Shown here: positions 11,641 to 21,750 of the stretch, in pieces
Layout of the letters: each line of letters opens with the position of its first letter
Position numbering within the stretch: the stretch's first letter is position 1
DNA from: Pleurodeles waltl
Lineage: Eukaryota > Chordata > Amphibia > Caudata > Salamandridae
Direction: 5' to 3'
Length of the DNA stretch: 64,000 bases
NCBI RefSeq assembly: GCF_031143425.1
Contig: NC_090437.1
Span: forward strand, 1,181,322,863-1,181,386,862
Program-made: the position numbers and the translations under genes
The notes under the pieces: generated by a model
Database searches by the model: none
Told to the model about the DNA's origin: nothing
The model's input: the letters and a program-made list of their open reading frames with translations, nothing else

Positions 11641-13757
11641 AACAATCAGTTTTTGTAAAGTGCGGCTATTCATCCGTGAGGGTCTCAAGGCCCTGGGGGC
11701 GGGATGGGGGGGTCAAAGGATAGATCCTCATCCGAAGAGCCATGTCTTGAGGGTCTTCCTGAAGATGGTGAGCGATGAGCTTTGTCAGAGGTATAGGCGC
11801 AGGTTGTTCCAGCTCTGTGCTGCGATCTAGGTGTCCTTCAGTGCTGGTTTTTCGAGGGTTGTGGCCAGAGCCAGTTGAGTGTAGCGGAAGGATCTGGTGG
11901 GGGTGTGGAAGGAGACGCAGTAGTTCAGGTAGGCTGGTCCGACGCTGTGTGTGGCTTTATCAGTGTGAGTGAGTAGCTTGAAGGTGATTTCTTTTTCTAT
12001 CGGGAGCCAGTGGAGGGTCCCCAGGTGGTGGGAGATACGTTCTTGGTGTGGGAGGTTTAGTACATGTATGGTGGCGGTGTTCTGCATAAGTTGCAGCTTT
12101 TTGATGATTCTCGTCATGGTGCCAGTGTAGAGAGCGTTGCCGTAGCCACGCTTGCTTGTGACTAAGGCGTGGGTGACTGTCCTCCAGCAGTCTGATGGGA
12201 TCCATTTGAAAATTTTCTAGAGTTTGCAGATGGTGTGCCAGCAGGAGGAGGTGACTGAGTTTATCTGTCAGGTCATAGATAGGGAGGAGTCGATAATGAT
12301 GCCTAGATTGCGGGCATGCTCAGTCGGTGAAAGCGGGGTGCTCAGAGATGTGGGCCACCTGGAGTCGTCCCATGCTGAGGTGGCGTTTCTGAAAATGATG
12401 ATCTCTGTCTTGTCAGAGCTGAGCTTGAGGCAGCTTTCTCTAATCCAGGTGGTGACGGCTTCCATTCCTGAGTGGAAATGATGAGTTGTGTGTCATCAGC
12501 GTATGACACGATGACCATTTCGTGGCTTCTGACGATGGCAACGAGTTGGGTCATGTATATGTTGAAAAGAGTTGGCCTCAGAGAGGATCCATGGGGGACC
12601 CAGGAGCTGACTCCTGTGATGTGTAGGGAGGGAGCCTGACCCTCTGAGTCCTTCCAGAGACGAAGGAGTGGATCCATTTCAGGGCTATTCCGTGGATTCC
12701 TATGTCATGGAATCTGGTGCATAGTATGCTGTGAGATACTGTGTTGAGGCCGCTGAGAGGTTGAGGAATATAAATGCTGCTGTGTGGCTGCAGTTTAGAA
12801 GTGATCGGATGTCATTGGTGGCTGCAAGAAGAGCTGTCTCTGTGCTGTGGTTGCTGCGAACCCTGGACTGGGATCTGTCCAGAGAGTTATTGACCTCAAT
12901 GAAATGTCATAGTTGTGTGTTGATGGCTTTCTCCAGTTCTTTGGCTAAGTAGGGTAGCAGCAAGATGGGCCAGAAGTACTTTAGTTCTGATAGGTCAGCC
13001 GAGGGTTTCTTCAGGAGGAGGCGTACTTCGTGTGTTTCCAGTCCTCAGGGGAGGTGCCAGTGTTTATTGAGTGGTTTATTGTGTTCCGGAGCTCGGCCAA
13101 TGGATGTGCTGGCTCTGACATAGATGTGGTGCGAGAAAGGGTTCCTGGGGGCTAAGTAGTGGGTGCTGTTCATGATGCTTTCTGTTTCCTCCATGGTGAG
13201 CGTGGACATGCTGAGGATGGTCTGGGTGGGTTCTAGGGGGTGGGGTTGGTTGTAGTTTCTGGTGTTGGGTTGGTTTTCTAGGAGGAAGCTGTTGTAGATG
13301 TCTTAGCTCTTGTGGTGGAAGAAGGCAGAGAGTTTGTCGCAGAGATCTTGCAACAGGGGATGCTTGTGGCTTCGGAGGTCGTATTAGTGAATGCGTTGAT
13401 GACTGAGAAAAGTTCCTTTGTGTTGTGTGTGGAGGAGCTGATGCATTCCCGAAGTGCGTTCTTTCTTGCGTTCTTCATGTGTTTGCGGTAGATGGCGGTT
13501 GCGGCTCTGAAGGAGGTGAGGTCTTCACTGGTTTGGCTATGCCTCAATTTTTTCTCTAGGCACCTGTGGGTGCGTTTGGATTCTTGGAGTTCGGTGGCGA
13601 ACCAGCTGGCTTTGGTTGGTACGCGTTTGGCCGATGTCAGACAAGGAGGCTAGAGTGCCGGCGCATTTGTTGATCCATCTGTTGAGATTGCGTGCTGCGG
13701 TGTTGGCATCATCGAGGGAGACGGGAGGGATTTGGCGAGAGTTGTGGTGAGTTGCTC
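11637..13757 (-). mobile_element. L2-like LINE, 5'-truncated, minus strand
   Basis: The element runs right to left. It starts in the linker between endonuclease and RT (13278-13547, 'RKHMKNARKNALRECI'), passes RT blocks with WVPHGSSLRPTLFNIYM and SYADDTQLII (12482-12620), then SDKTEIIIF, HARNLGIIIDSSLSM, LHWLPIEKEITFKLL (near 12010) and the 3' UTR 'cccttgagaccctcac..gtaaagcg..' (reverse complement of 11640-11720). It ends in an ATTG/GATT-rich tail. Several frameshifts separate the blocks. RT would copy LINE RNA at the target nick. The endonuclease part is absent. The same 3' end occurs at 28376-28425 and 29448-29510. Confidence 0.85.
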
Positions 13758-14152
13758 TGTGGGAAGCAAAATTAACATATTCTGATTAACATTAAAATGT
13801 ACATTTTCTACCAAAGTTCCTGTTATGCACAACTGAGACTCCACTAAACATGCTTCCTGACTCACCATCAAAATATCACGTAAGCAAATTATCAGACTTA
13901 ATCCACATTCCCATAGATAACCTACCTCAAAACCTGGTCTCAAAAGTTTGGCAAAACACCATGGTGCTAACGGCCAAATGATAAACCATGAAATTCATAC
14001 AACTGCCCTTTTCACCTGCATTTTATGAACTCCTGATTTGGGCAATTGAAACCATAAAGTAAGCTTCCTTGTGATACAATTTTACCATTCCGTCGACTTC
14101 CTGTACAAAATATCTTAGAGGAACACCCTCTATCTTGAAATGGTTTTGAACA
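13758..14152 (-). other. Possible continuation of DIRS-like element
   Basis: A minus-strand frame (13650-13943) includes 'VGYLWECGLSLIICLRD' but has no decisive motif. It lies on the far side of the L2-like LINE from the recombinase, so it could be the interrupted N-terminal part. No clear target duplication links the two sides. This is inference only. Confidence 0.25.
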
Positions 14153-14177
14153 TAACTTTAACTGCGTTATATGAAGC
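14153..14177. repeat. 25-bp target-site duplication, left copy
   Basis: AACTTTAACTGCGTTATATG, within a 25-bp string beginning at 14153, is repeated exactly at 14837-14861. The two copies bracket a 659-bp insert. Confidence 0.9.
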
Positions 14178-14836
14178 TTTCGGGTGTAGGGAGTACATTC
14201 TGCTTATTGTGGCTGGCACTGAAGTTGCAGTTCCTGCATGAAAAAAGGTCCGTGGGTATCGTTGGGGGATGTGGTGCAGCAGCTGCTGAGATGTCTGGTG
14301 TTGAGGCGGTGGAGGGTTACGGTGTCGTAATGGATGATGGCCAGGGGATGGCTCAATGAAGATCCAGAGTTCCTGGTGCTGGGCGCGGTCAGGGGATGGA
14401 CGGTCGCAGACGGGCTTGCCTTTGGCATGCCAGTGGTGCACCCGCTGCGCACAGCCAAGCTGCGGCCGCCATTAAGAAGGGGAGGGGGCCGGTTAACTGG
14501 GAGGCAGGTGGGCGCGAAAGGTGCTTCATGGGGGGACAAGGGCAGGGCCGCAGGGGAGGAACGATGCAGGAGGGTTAAGGAAAGGACAGAAAAAGAGAAA
14601 ACAAGCCAAAAGTAAAAATAAGTGAAAGATAAGGCAGAAGTATAGAAGCAGGAGTAAAGGAGAGATAGAGAGAGATACTTAATTGTCAATGGCCACTAGA
14701 CCACCAGGGATGAGACGCAGGCAGGAGCCTGTGGGTTGACGAGTGCCTCGAACTGAGAGTCAGTCAGGCTCTCAGGTTATTCCCAGGCAAGGCAGAGGCA
14801 GCAGCAGCCAGAGGAGCTGGGGAGGGCAGCAGACAC
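14178..14836 (-). mobile_element. Retrotransposed insert, possibly 5' leader of an L2-like LINE
   Basis: The insert is bounded by perfect 25-bp duplications, as made by LINE-type integration. It is GC-rich, unlike its AT-rich host. On the minus strand it carries a 161-codon frame (14204-14689) after a CT-rich leader. Segments such as HPLAIIHYDTVTLHRLN show no catalytic motif. I recall similar sequence at the 5' end of newt L2-like LINEs, upstream of the endonuclease, but cannot verify it. If so, this is a 3'-truncated copy, the opposite of the usual LINE truncation. The alternative is a processed fragment of another transcript. Confidence 0.5.
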
Positions 14837-14861
14837 TAACTTTAACTGCGTTATATGAAGC
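14837..14861. repeat. 25-bp target-site duplication, right copy
   Basis: Exact second copy of 14153-14177. The host sequence then resumes with 'ccacaacccttgcc'. Confidence 0.9.
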
Positions 14862-16560
14862 CCACAACCCTTGCCTTTCTTTTCCCATAAAAACAGTACA
14901 CTGACAAAACCCTTGCCATTGTTTCTCACCTTGACAACAGCATCCTAGTCTAAATTAATTTTTAATCACCTTCTCCTCTACAATGTACTTCAATTCTTCC
15001 CTGAACTCCGAGGTTCTTTTGCTTGCAATGTGATAAATTTGAAGTCTGTCTTGTGATCTTTTACTCCCGTTTTTTCTACCAATTTTCCAGAAATGTCCTC
15101 AATCTTCCTCCCACCTTTCCATGGGAAGAACGGAAAATTAGCTTGATACTAACTTCGCCCTTTATTTCTCTGCTTTTCTTACCCTCTAGAAACTTTACTG
15201 CTTCCTCTTCTGCCTCTTTGTGGAATGAAATCAGCAGTGTTTTGGAAGCCTCTATAGGAGCATCTCCCTTGGCTGTTCTGGGATTTATAGTATAAGTGGT
15301 CAAAAGGTTGCCCTCAAAAAACATTGTTACGGGAGTCCTTCCGCTTCACCTTTTGGGCTTTATCAAGAGTGGCAAATGTTGCTACATATTTCGCATGGGA
15401 TTTTCCCATCCCTCTCCCCAACTAAGGACCTTTAGCCTCTTTGTCTCCTTGTTCATCTATTTGTTGTCCGAATCACCCAATTTTGGACTTAATCTTAAAA
15501 GAATCTACCTTTTTGCGATGTGACCGGCATTAGGGTTACCTATCAAAAATAGCACTCTTTGATGCCACCCTCTTAGTAATAGCAAATCTAGTTTCTCTGC
15601 TTTGATATTTGACTCTTCTACCAAGTATACAAGGCAGGCCAACCGTCGAAAGACATCTAAATGTTTATGTTCACATTCTTTTAGTGAAGTTCTGAACCTT
15701 TTATAGGACTCCTTCCTAGGTTAAAAAAAGTTATTAATTCTGGATCCAAATTTGTAGTCATATAATCCATGTCTCCAATCACAGGGCATGACCATTTAGC
15801 TTTCATCACACCCCTCACTTCCTTTTGCAAATAGATATATTCCATGCTACGAGAATGCCTTATATCGTTTTAATCAAACAAAGCTCTTCCAAAGGATCTG
15901 TTACATATTATTGTATTATTATTACCTCATTATCCTTAAATTAGTTCTAGAAGAGGTTTTTTTTAAATGTAAGTCTAAAGCATTATCATCCATTTCTAAA
16001 TTCAAATAATCTCACACAAAAGCTATCAGAGAAGAAAGATTTTGAATAGTTTTATCCTGCCTTTGAATTTCACTTTGGACAGCCATCCCCATTGAGCCAT
16101 TAAAGACTCTTCTTTTTCTTCCCTGAAACATCAGGAAAATCCAGATGTTTCCTCTTACTTGAACACTTTTTTCCACAAATCTTCTGTAACCTACCCTCGC
16201 CCTTCAATACGGATGAGAACTCCTCATCTTTCTCATTAACCTCTCCCTACTGTTAAAAAGAGTGTTTACCATAGCTTGTACTGATTCTTTAATCCCTTTA
16301 CTGATTAGTGTCTTAATAATTTTTTTCCAGCACATTTTCCAGAAATAAGACCGTACTACCCTGACACATTTGTATGTATCTTGTAAACCACTGGTCATAA
16401 ACAATTGAACCATGTCAAAGTGGTTAATGTAGATAATTATAATAATAAATTGGCCACCATAAACTACTCCAATATCACAATAAAAACTATGCTTATTTAT
16501 GTAAAATATTTAAGAAATCTAATTAGAAAATAACACTGTCTCTAAAGGGCATGGGTTGAC
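14862..16560 (-). pseudogene. Decayed coding remnant of unknown family (minus strand)
   Basis: Two adjoining minus-strand frames look protein-like rather than random. One runs from about 15324 to 15130 (APIEASKTLLISFHKEAEEE, then SREIKGEVSIKLIFRSSHG). The next, after a frame change near 15115, continues GGRKIEDISGKLVEKTGVKD towards 15010. A further lysine-rich frame lies at 16204-16413. There are many stops. It could be an inner part of the DIRS-like element or an unrelated old TE. I do not recognise a domain. Confidence 0.3.
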
Positions 16561-17710
16561 GCTAGTAAAGCAGATTGACAACTGACAGTCGTGTGCACCT
16601 GCACCCAAACACCGTTGGGAACAAATACTCAACTCCATGCACAACTTGTAAGTGATTACGAACGCCCCGTAATCAAATTAGCGCCTATGGCTTCCCCTGC
16701 TGTGCTTAACCAACCCAAAGTGGCAAGACTGGTAGCTGCATGCGAACCTGTGAGCTCCAAATTCAAAATGAGCCCCTCCCTACCAACAGCTGCACCATAG
16801 ATGCATATAGGAACTTTTACTTTAAAGAAGTATGCACCACACCCCAGGTACACACTCATTCTTAAAGAGTAAATACATCTATTTTGCAGAAATTCTCAAG
16901 GTCATTCACATAAACAATGTCTAACTAGTTCACATGCTATAATGCCTCTTAAAGAAGGCATCCTAGCACACGTAAACAACCTTTAAATTGGACGTTTCAA
17001 CTAATAACGAAAATATTAACAAACTTAAACATACTGTAGATCATTCCAAATAAAACTAGTGGAGGTAAAGTCAAGTGCATACTTATCTTGTTCAGAGTAG
17101 CAAACATAAGAGGAATAAGGTATAGGCTAGGGGGATTATGTGGTGCTGCAGTGTTCTGTTTTAATTGTATATTCATTGAAGGTTCTCCATTCCAATGCTC
17201 GTTGAACTGCTACAGAATGTTAAATAAAATAAAGTATGCATAATACCAGCTTCCTGTCTTCCCATACAATGAAATGACAGGCTGCTGACTGCTTTTGGAA
17301 GTACACGTTTAACTCCGAATGTTCACAGAAGTCAGAATAAGATATTTTGGCATGTATAGAAAACATGTTCTCATTTAAACTTTCAGAGCACCTTTCGCAA
17401 CTTCTGTGACAAAATGGTTCATTCAATCCTATCAAAGGGTCAGCATTTTGACATGGTAAAAGCACTTGAGCATGATACCAGCATCAAATGATTTATATTG
17501 TAACTAATGTCTGTTCTCTTTTTTGTGACCCTCAAAACAAAGCATTAAGTGCATTACAATGGGATAAAAATGATAGAGCCTTATCACAAAAAAATCCAGT
17601 AGGTATATTTTACGGTGTGTTCGCCTCAGTAGTTCCATGAAAAATACAGCATCCAACAAATCATTTTTGTGATTTTCATCCCAAATTTTAAGCATCTGTT
17701 CTTACAATAG
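16561..17710. other. No feature recognised
   Basis: AT-rich non-coding sequence. Short frames (16591-16800 plus; 17220-17695 minus) carry no motif I can name. Confidence 0.4.
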
Positions 17711-17840
17711 CAATATCATCCAACGGGGAAGTAACTTCCTGGTAGTTATTGACTAGGGTGGAGTATGGACTTTGGCTTCACCTTGAAATTTTCTGACTCT
17801 ACCCTAGTCAATAACAATGCCGCCCCCCTGGATAATATTG
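17711..17840. repeat. Small foldback / MITE-like inverted repeat
   Basis: The left end CAATATCATCCAACGGGG and the reverse complement of the right end, CAATATTATCCAGGGGGG, match at the tips. The arms converge on GTTATTGACTAGGGTGGAG and its mirrored CTCTACCCTAGTCAATAAC. Total length is about 130 bp. No target duplication is clear. Confidence 0.7.
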
Positions 17841-18984
17841 TTAAAATAAAAAGAGTGCACTCAGTCAACAACATTCCAATTTGATTCTAAGTCCCACCTT
17901 CTCCAATGAAATATTCAAATTTTAAAAAACAGGTCGACACAAACAGAACCATTTCCTACATGCTAATAAATGCAAATATTTAATTTACATTAAAAAATTG
18001 ACATTATTTGTAGAATAAAAATACTTCATCCATCTGCACGGGAAGTGACAATACTGGATTTTGCATCATCTATCTGCACAGGAAGTGACATCATGGGTTT
18101 CCCATTAAAACGGTCTTTAAAAGAAATCAAGGAAGAGGACTAATTTCCTTTATCTATCTGCACAGAAATTGATATCACCGTGGTGGCCCTAAACTTACAA
18201 CTTTCACCTTGTTTCGCATGATCCATTCGCACAAGATGTTACATCACTGGATTTCCTTTCTACTTTTGCAGCACAGTCTGCTTGCCTTACTACAAACCAT
18301 CCTAAAATGTAAGGTTCTGAGTAAAATTCAACATGGCAGCACCCTTGCTTTATTAGATGTTTCTGCAGACTCAGCCAGGGTTGCGTTTGGAGAAACCATA
18401 CTAAACTAGCTCTAGGGCCAGCTTCAGCTCCCACTGAGCTTATGGCAAACTGGCTATAGTTAGCATAGGAAACAAAGGCATCCCTTCCCCATGTCTCCTT
18501 TTACACTTATCTATGAATGAGCATGTCCCACCCTTGTCACTTTAAAACTACTGAAGTTCCTGAACCCTTCCCAACTCCCTTTCCTAGGGTGAGAGGAGTC
18601 ACAAACACCCAGGTCTTCCTGCCAAAAAGCAAATTACATTACCTCTGTTCTTGGAGCACTGTTACAGATCATTAAGGGGAAGCCCTGACATGGGCCAGTA
18701 GATGGCAAGTTAAAGATAGCTAGCCTACTGGAGGTTCATGCAGACAAAAACGTTTCTATTACTAAATATTATTCAAAGGCATGGCTTTTCCAGTGGATTG
18801 AACTTCTAATAAATTTAATTTTAATGGTATAATCATCTTTGTAGCTTACCCCAAACCAAAGATATCAGAATTATTATTGTATCTGAACTTTAGTTTTCTT
18901 TACATGAGCAGCTATACCTATGCACAGTGAAATAGATTTGGGAGGCTAATATCTATAAGTACACAAGAAAACTATATTCTTGTA
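17841..18984. other. Non-coding; degenerate CTGCACAGGAAGTGACATCA tandem copies
   Basis: Four imperfect copies of a short unit ('tctgcacaggaagtgacatc') lie near 18035, 18068, 18152 and 18222 with uneven spacing. The rest shows nothing recognisable. Confidence 0.45.
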
Positions 18985-20640
18985 CGCAAACTGGTTTCCG
19001 GAAGGGTTATGGCACAGTGATTAATATCGTCATGTTAAGTGACATCGCCAACCAAGCAAAATACTTAAAGAAAAAGCTACATCTATGCTTCGTGGACTTC
19101 AAAAGGGCCTTTGATCAGGTGGACAGAGCAATTCTTTGGAGCAAACTTCAAAGTTAGGGCTTGCAAGAACGGATCCTTAGGAGCATCGAAATGTTATATG
19201 ACAAAACTTGGGTGCAGGTCAAGGTGGCAGATGGCTCATAAATTTCGTGGAGGATACCAACAAATATAGGTTTAAAACAAGGCTGCGTTCTGGCCCCCGC
19301 ACCTCTTCAACCTCTTCATGGCGGATCTCTCCCCAAAGCTGGACGCAACCAACTCAAACTCTCTAAGGATGGGAAGTTTGTCTACATCGCATCTTTCGTA
19401 TGCTGATGATATCATTTTATTGAGCCACACGAAAATAGGGCTGCAGCGACTGGTCAGTACCCTGGGCGACTTTGCAAATACAAATAAACGAGAAATCAAC
19501 ACCATAAAGACTAAAACTATGTCTATAGGATGCCCTTTTAATTTTGCAAACAAAATAAAGTTGAGCGGCATTACTCTTGAAATGACTCGCTGCTACAAAT
19601 ACTTGGGTTTTACTATAGACAACAAAGCCAACCTCGTGCCGCAAAAGCAGTACATTGCACAGAAGTGTAAAGCCCTGGCGTTCGCCTTTTGCGCTCTAGC
19701 CAAAAGACTAAAAGGGCATTCGTACAAACCATTACTGTCTGTTATGTCGGCCAAATTCTTTCCAGCTATTAAAAATGGAAGCGCAGCCCTATACAGGAAA
19801 GACGCCTTGCTTCTGGATCAAAAACAAATAAAAACTTACAAGCAAGTCTTTAATCTTCCTCATACTGCTTCCCAAGCACAGGTCAGGTTAGAATTTGGTC
19901 CCAAACAACAGCAGCTGGACAGGAAATCTCATACATGAAAGACCTGGTATAAAATAAGCAGAAACACAGCTAGCCCTCTAGTTATGGCATTATGGAATTC
20001 AGTGAGTAATAACCCAAAGTCAGTATATAATAGGTATCTGCAAAAGTCCCTACAAGAGACACAAATGATGCACCTAAGGGACTCTAATATCTCATATCCC
20101 CTCGTGTGCCATGTGTTAAAAAAGGAAATAGACCTGCAATCATTTTTAGACGCTAATACTAAATTTGCGCACCGCTCGCACGTCTGGTTTCTTATGCACA
20201 CTTATACTACCCTGGCACCATCGCAATACTTGACCTTAACTTTTGCAGTTCACATCAAACATCGCCTGCTAGCGCTTCGTTTAGGCACTTTATCATCTAG
20301 AGCGCATCAACCGTCGTGGAAGAATGAAGGTGAGACGTCTTGTAGGTTATGCAATGGTGCCAAGGAGGATATGGTCCACCTGATCTGTATTTGCCCGGCC
20401 TTAAAAGAAGCTCGTCGACAACTGTTAAAACCAGTTTTAAGAGGAATGGGATTCATTCTTGTCAGCCAGCAGTGATGTCAATGTTTGACTCAATCGATCC
20501 CCAAACAATCTGCAGACTTGTCAAACTTTTGACTGCACATACTACAAGCGTAAATTTGCTATCTGGGATACATATTTAATTGACAAGATCGAAGAGTTTT
20601 TTCACTTTAGTTATTTTACTAATTGCTTTATTAATGTTTT
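18985..20640 (+). mobile_element. I/Vingi-like LINE, 5'-truncated and decayed
   Basis: RT blocks in order: TGFRKGYGTVINIV, LCFVDFKRAFDQVDRAILW (first catalytic Asp), IGLKQGCVLAP, LSYADDIILLSHTKIG (19396-19440), KYLGFTIDNKANLVP, ending with a zinc-finger-like CRLCNGAKEDMVHLICIC (20337-20395, CX2CX8HX4C). In-frame stops follow KLQS and DGS, and the frame shifts around 19300. The endonuclease is missing. Its C-terminal finger and following 'RGMGF' resemble the larger LINE at 21751-25447 ('RDMGF'), so they look like divergent members of one clade. No RNase H domain is visible. Confidence 0.8.
19318..19938 (+). pseudogene. LINE RT fragment (fingers-palm to thumb)
   Basis: Open 206-codon stretch in the decayed LINE. 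It carries the YADD catalytic box (residue ~30), then the thumb segment KYLGFTIDN. It ends at a TGA (19936-19938) after RKSHT, and coding resemblance resumes in a different frame at 19984-20475, which holds the C-terminal zinc finger. The enzyme would prime cDNA synthesis at a nicked chromosome. Here it cannot be complete, because the N-terminal RT is in another frame and the endonuclease is absent. Confidence 0.75.
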
Positions 20641-20699
20641 AAAATGTTATTTAAAAAAAATATATTATTACAATATTATTGTTCTTTTTTTTGCTAAGA

Positions 20700-21750
20700 T
20701 TTTAACCCCTTAGCTGCTGGGCCTTTTCCCCCCCCTAGTGCTGAGCCCTTTTTTGGCTATTTGGGGTAGTTCGCGCTTAGGGCTTCATAACTTTTTGTCC
20801 ACATAAGCTAACCACGCCAAATTTGCGTCCTTTTTTTCCAACATCCTAGGGATTCTAATGGTACCCAGAGTTTGTGGTTTCCCCTGGAGGAGACCAAGAA
20901 AATAACCAAAATACAGTGAAAATTTCGTTTTTTCCCAAAAAATGGGAAAAAAGGGCTGCCGAAGAAGGCTTGTGGTTTTTTCCCTGAAAATGCCATCAAC
21001 AAAGGGTTTCTGGTGCTGAAATCACTATCTTTCCACCTTTCAGGAACGGGCAGACTTGAATCAGAAAACCACATTTTCCAACACAAATTTGGCATTTTAC
21101 TGGGACATACCCCATTTTTACTATTTTTGGTGCTTTCAACCTACTTCCAGTTAGTGACAGGAATGGGTGTGAAACCAATGCTGGATCCCGGCAAGCTAAA
21201 CATTTCTGGAAACTAGACAAAATTCTGAATTCAGCAAGGGGTCATTTGTGTAGATCCTACAAGGTTTTCCTACAGAAAATAACAACTGAAATAAAAAAAT
21301 ATTGAAATTGAGCTGAAAACAACAGCCATTTTTCTTTATGTTTTACTCTGTAACTTTTTCCTGCAATGTCAGATTTCTGAAAGCAATATACTGTTTTGTC
21401 TGCTGGACTCTTCTGGTTGCGGGTATATAAAGGGCTTGTAGGTTCATCAAGAACCCTAGGTACCCAGAGCCAATAAATGAGCTGCACCCTGGAGTTGGTT
21501 TTCATTCTATACTGGGTATACAGCAATTCATTTGCTGAAATATGAAGAGGGAAAAAGAGATATCAAGAAAACCTTTGCATTTCCAAAATGGGATCAAGAT
21601 AAGGTTTTGAGGAGCAGTGGTTATTTGCACATCTCTGAATTCCGAGGTGCCCATGCTAGCATGTGAATTGCAGGGCATTTCTCAAATAGACGTCTTTTTT
21701 ACACACTCTCTTATATTTGGAAGGAAAAAATGTAGAGAAAGATAAGGGGC
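20700..21750. repeat. Unclassified long repeat, left part (split by LINE)
   Basis: Non-coding block starting 'taaccccttagctgctgggc', containing 'ccacgccaaatttgcgtcc' and 'ggtacccagagccaataaa'. It continues at 25448 after the inserted LINE: 'agagaaagataaggggc' at the left resumes as 'aaggggcaataacac' at the right. I recall this as an abundant salamander repeat. Its class is unknown. Confidence 0.55.
21741..21750. repeat. Target-site duplication of LINE, left copy
   Basis: GATAAGGGGC occurs immediately before the LINE and again at about 25446-25455 right after its GAT tail. The exact length is ambiguous by the GA shared with the tail (8-10 bp). Confidence 0.7.

Noticed and set aside
15010..15324. 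Possible host gene exon (Lys/Glu-rich minus frame)
   Set aside because: Broken by a frame change and surrounded by TE-like remnants; no splice sites or homologue identified, so kept only as an unknown remnant.
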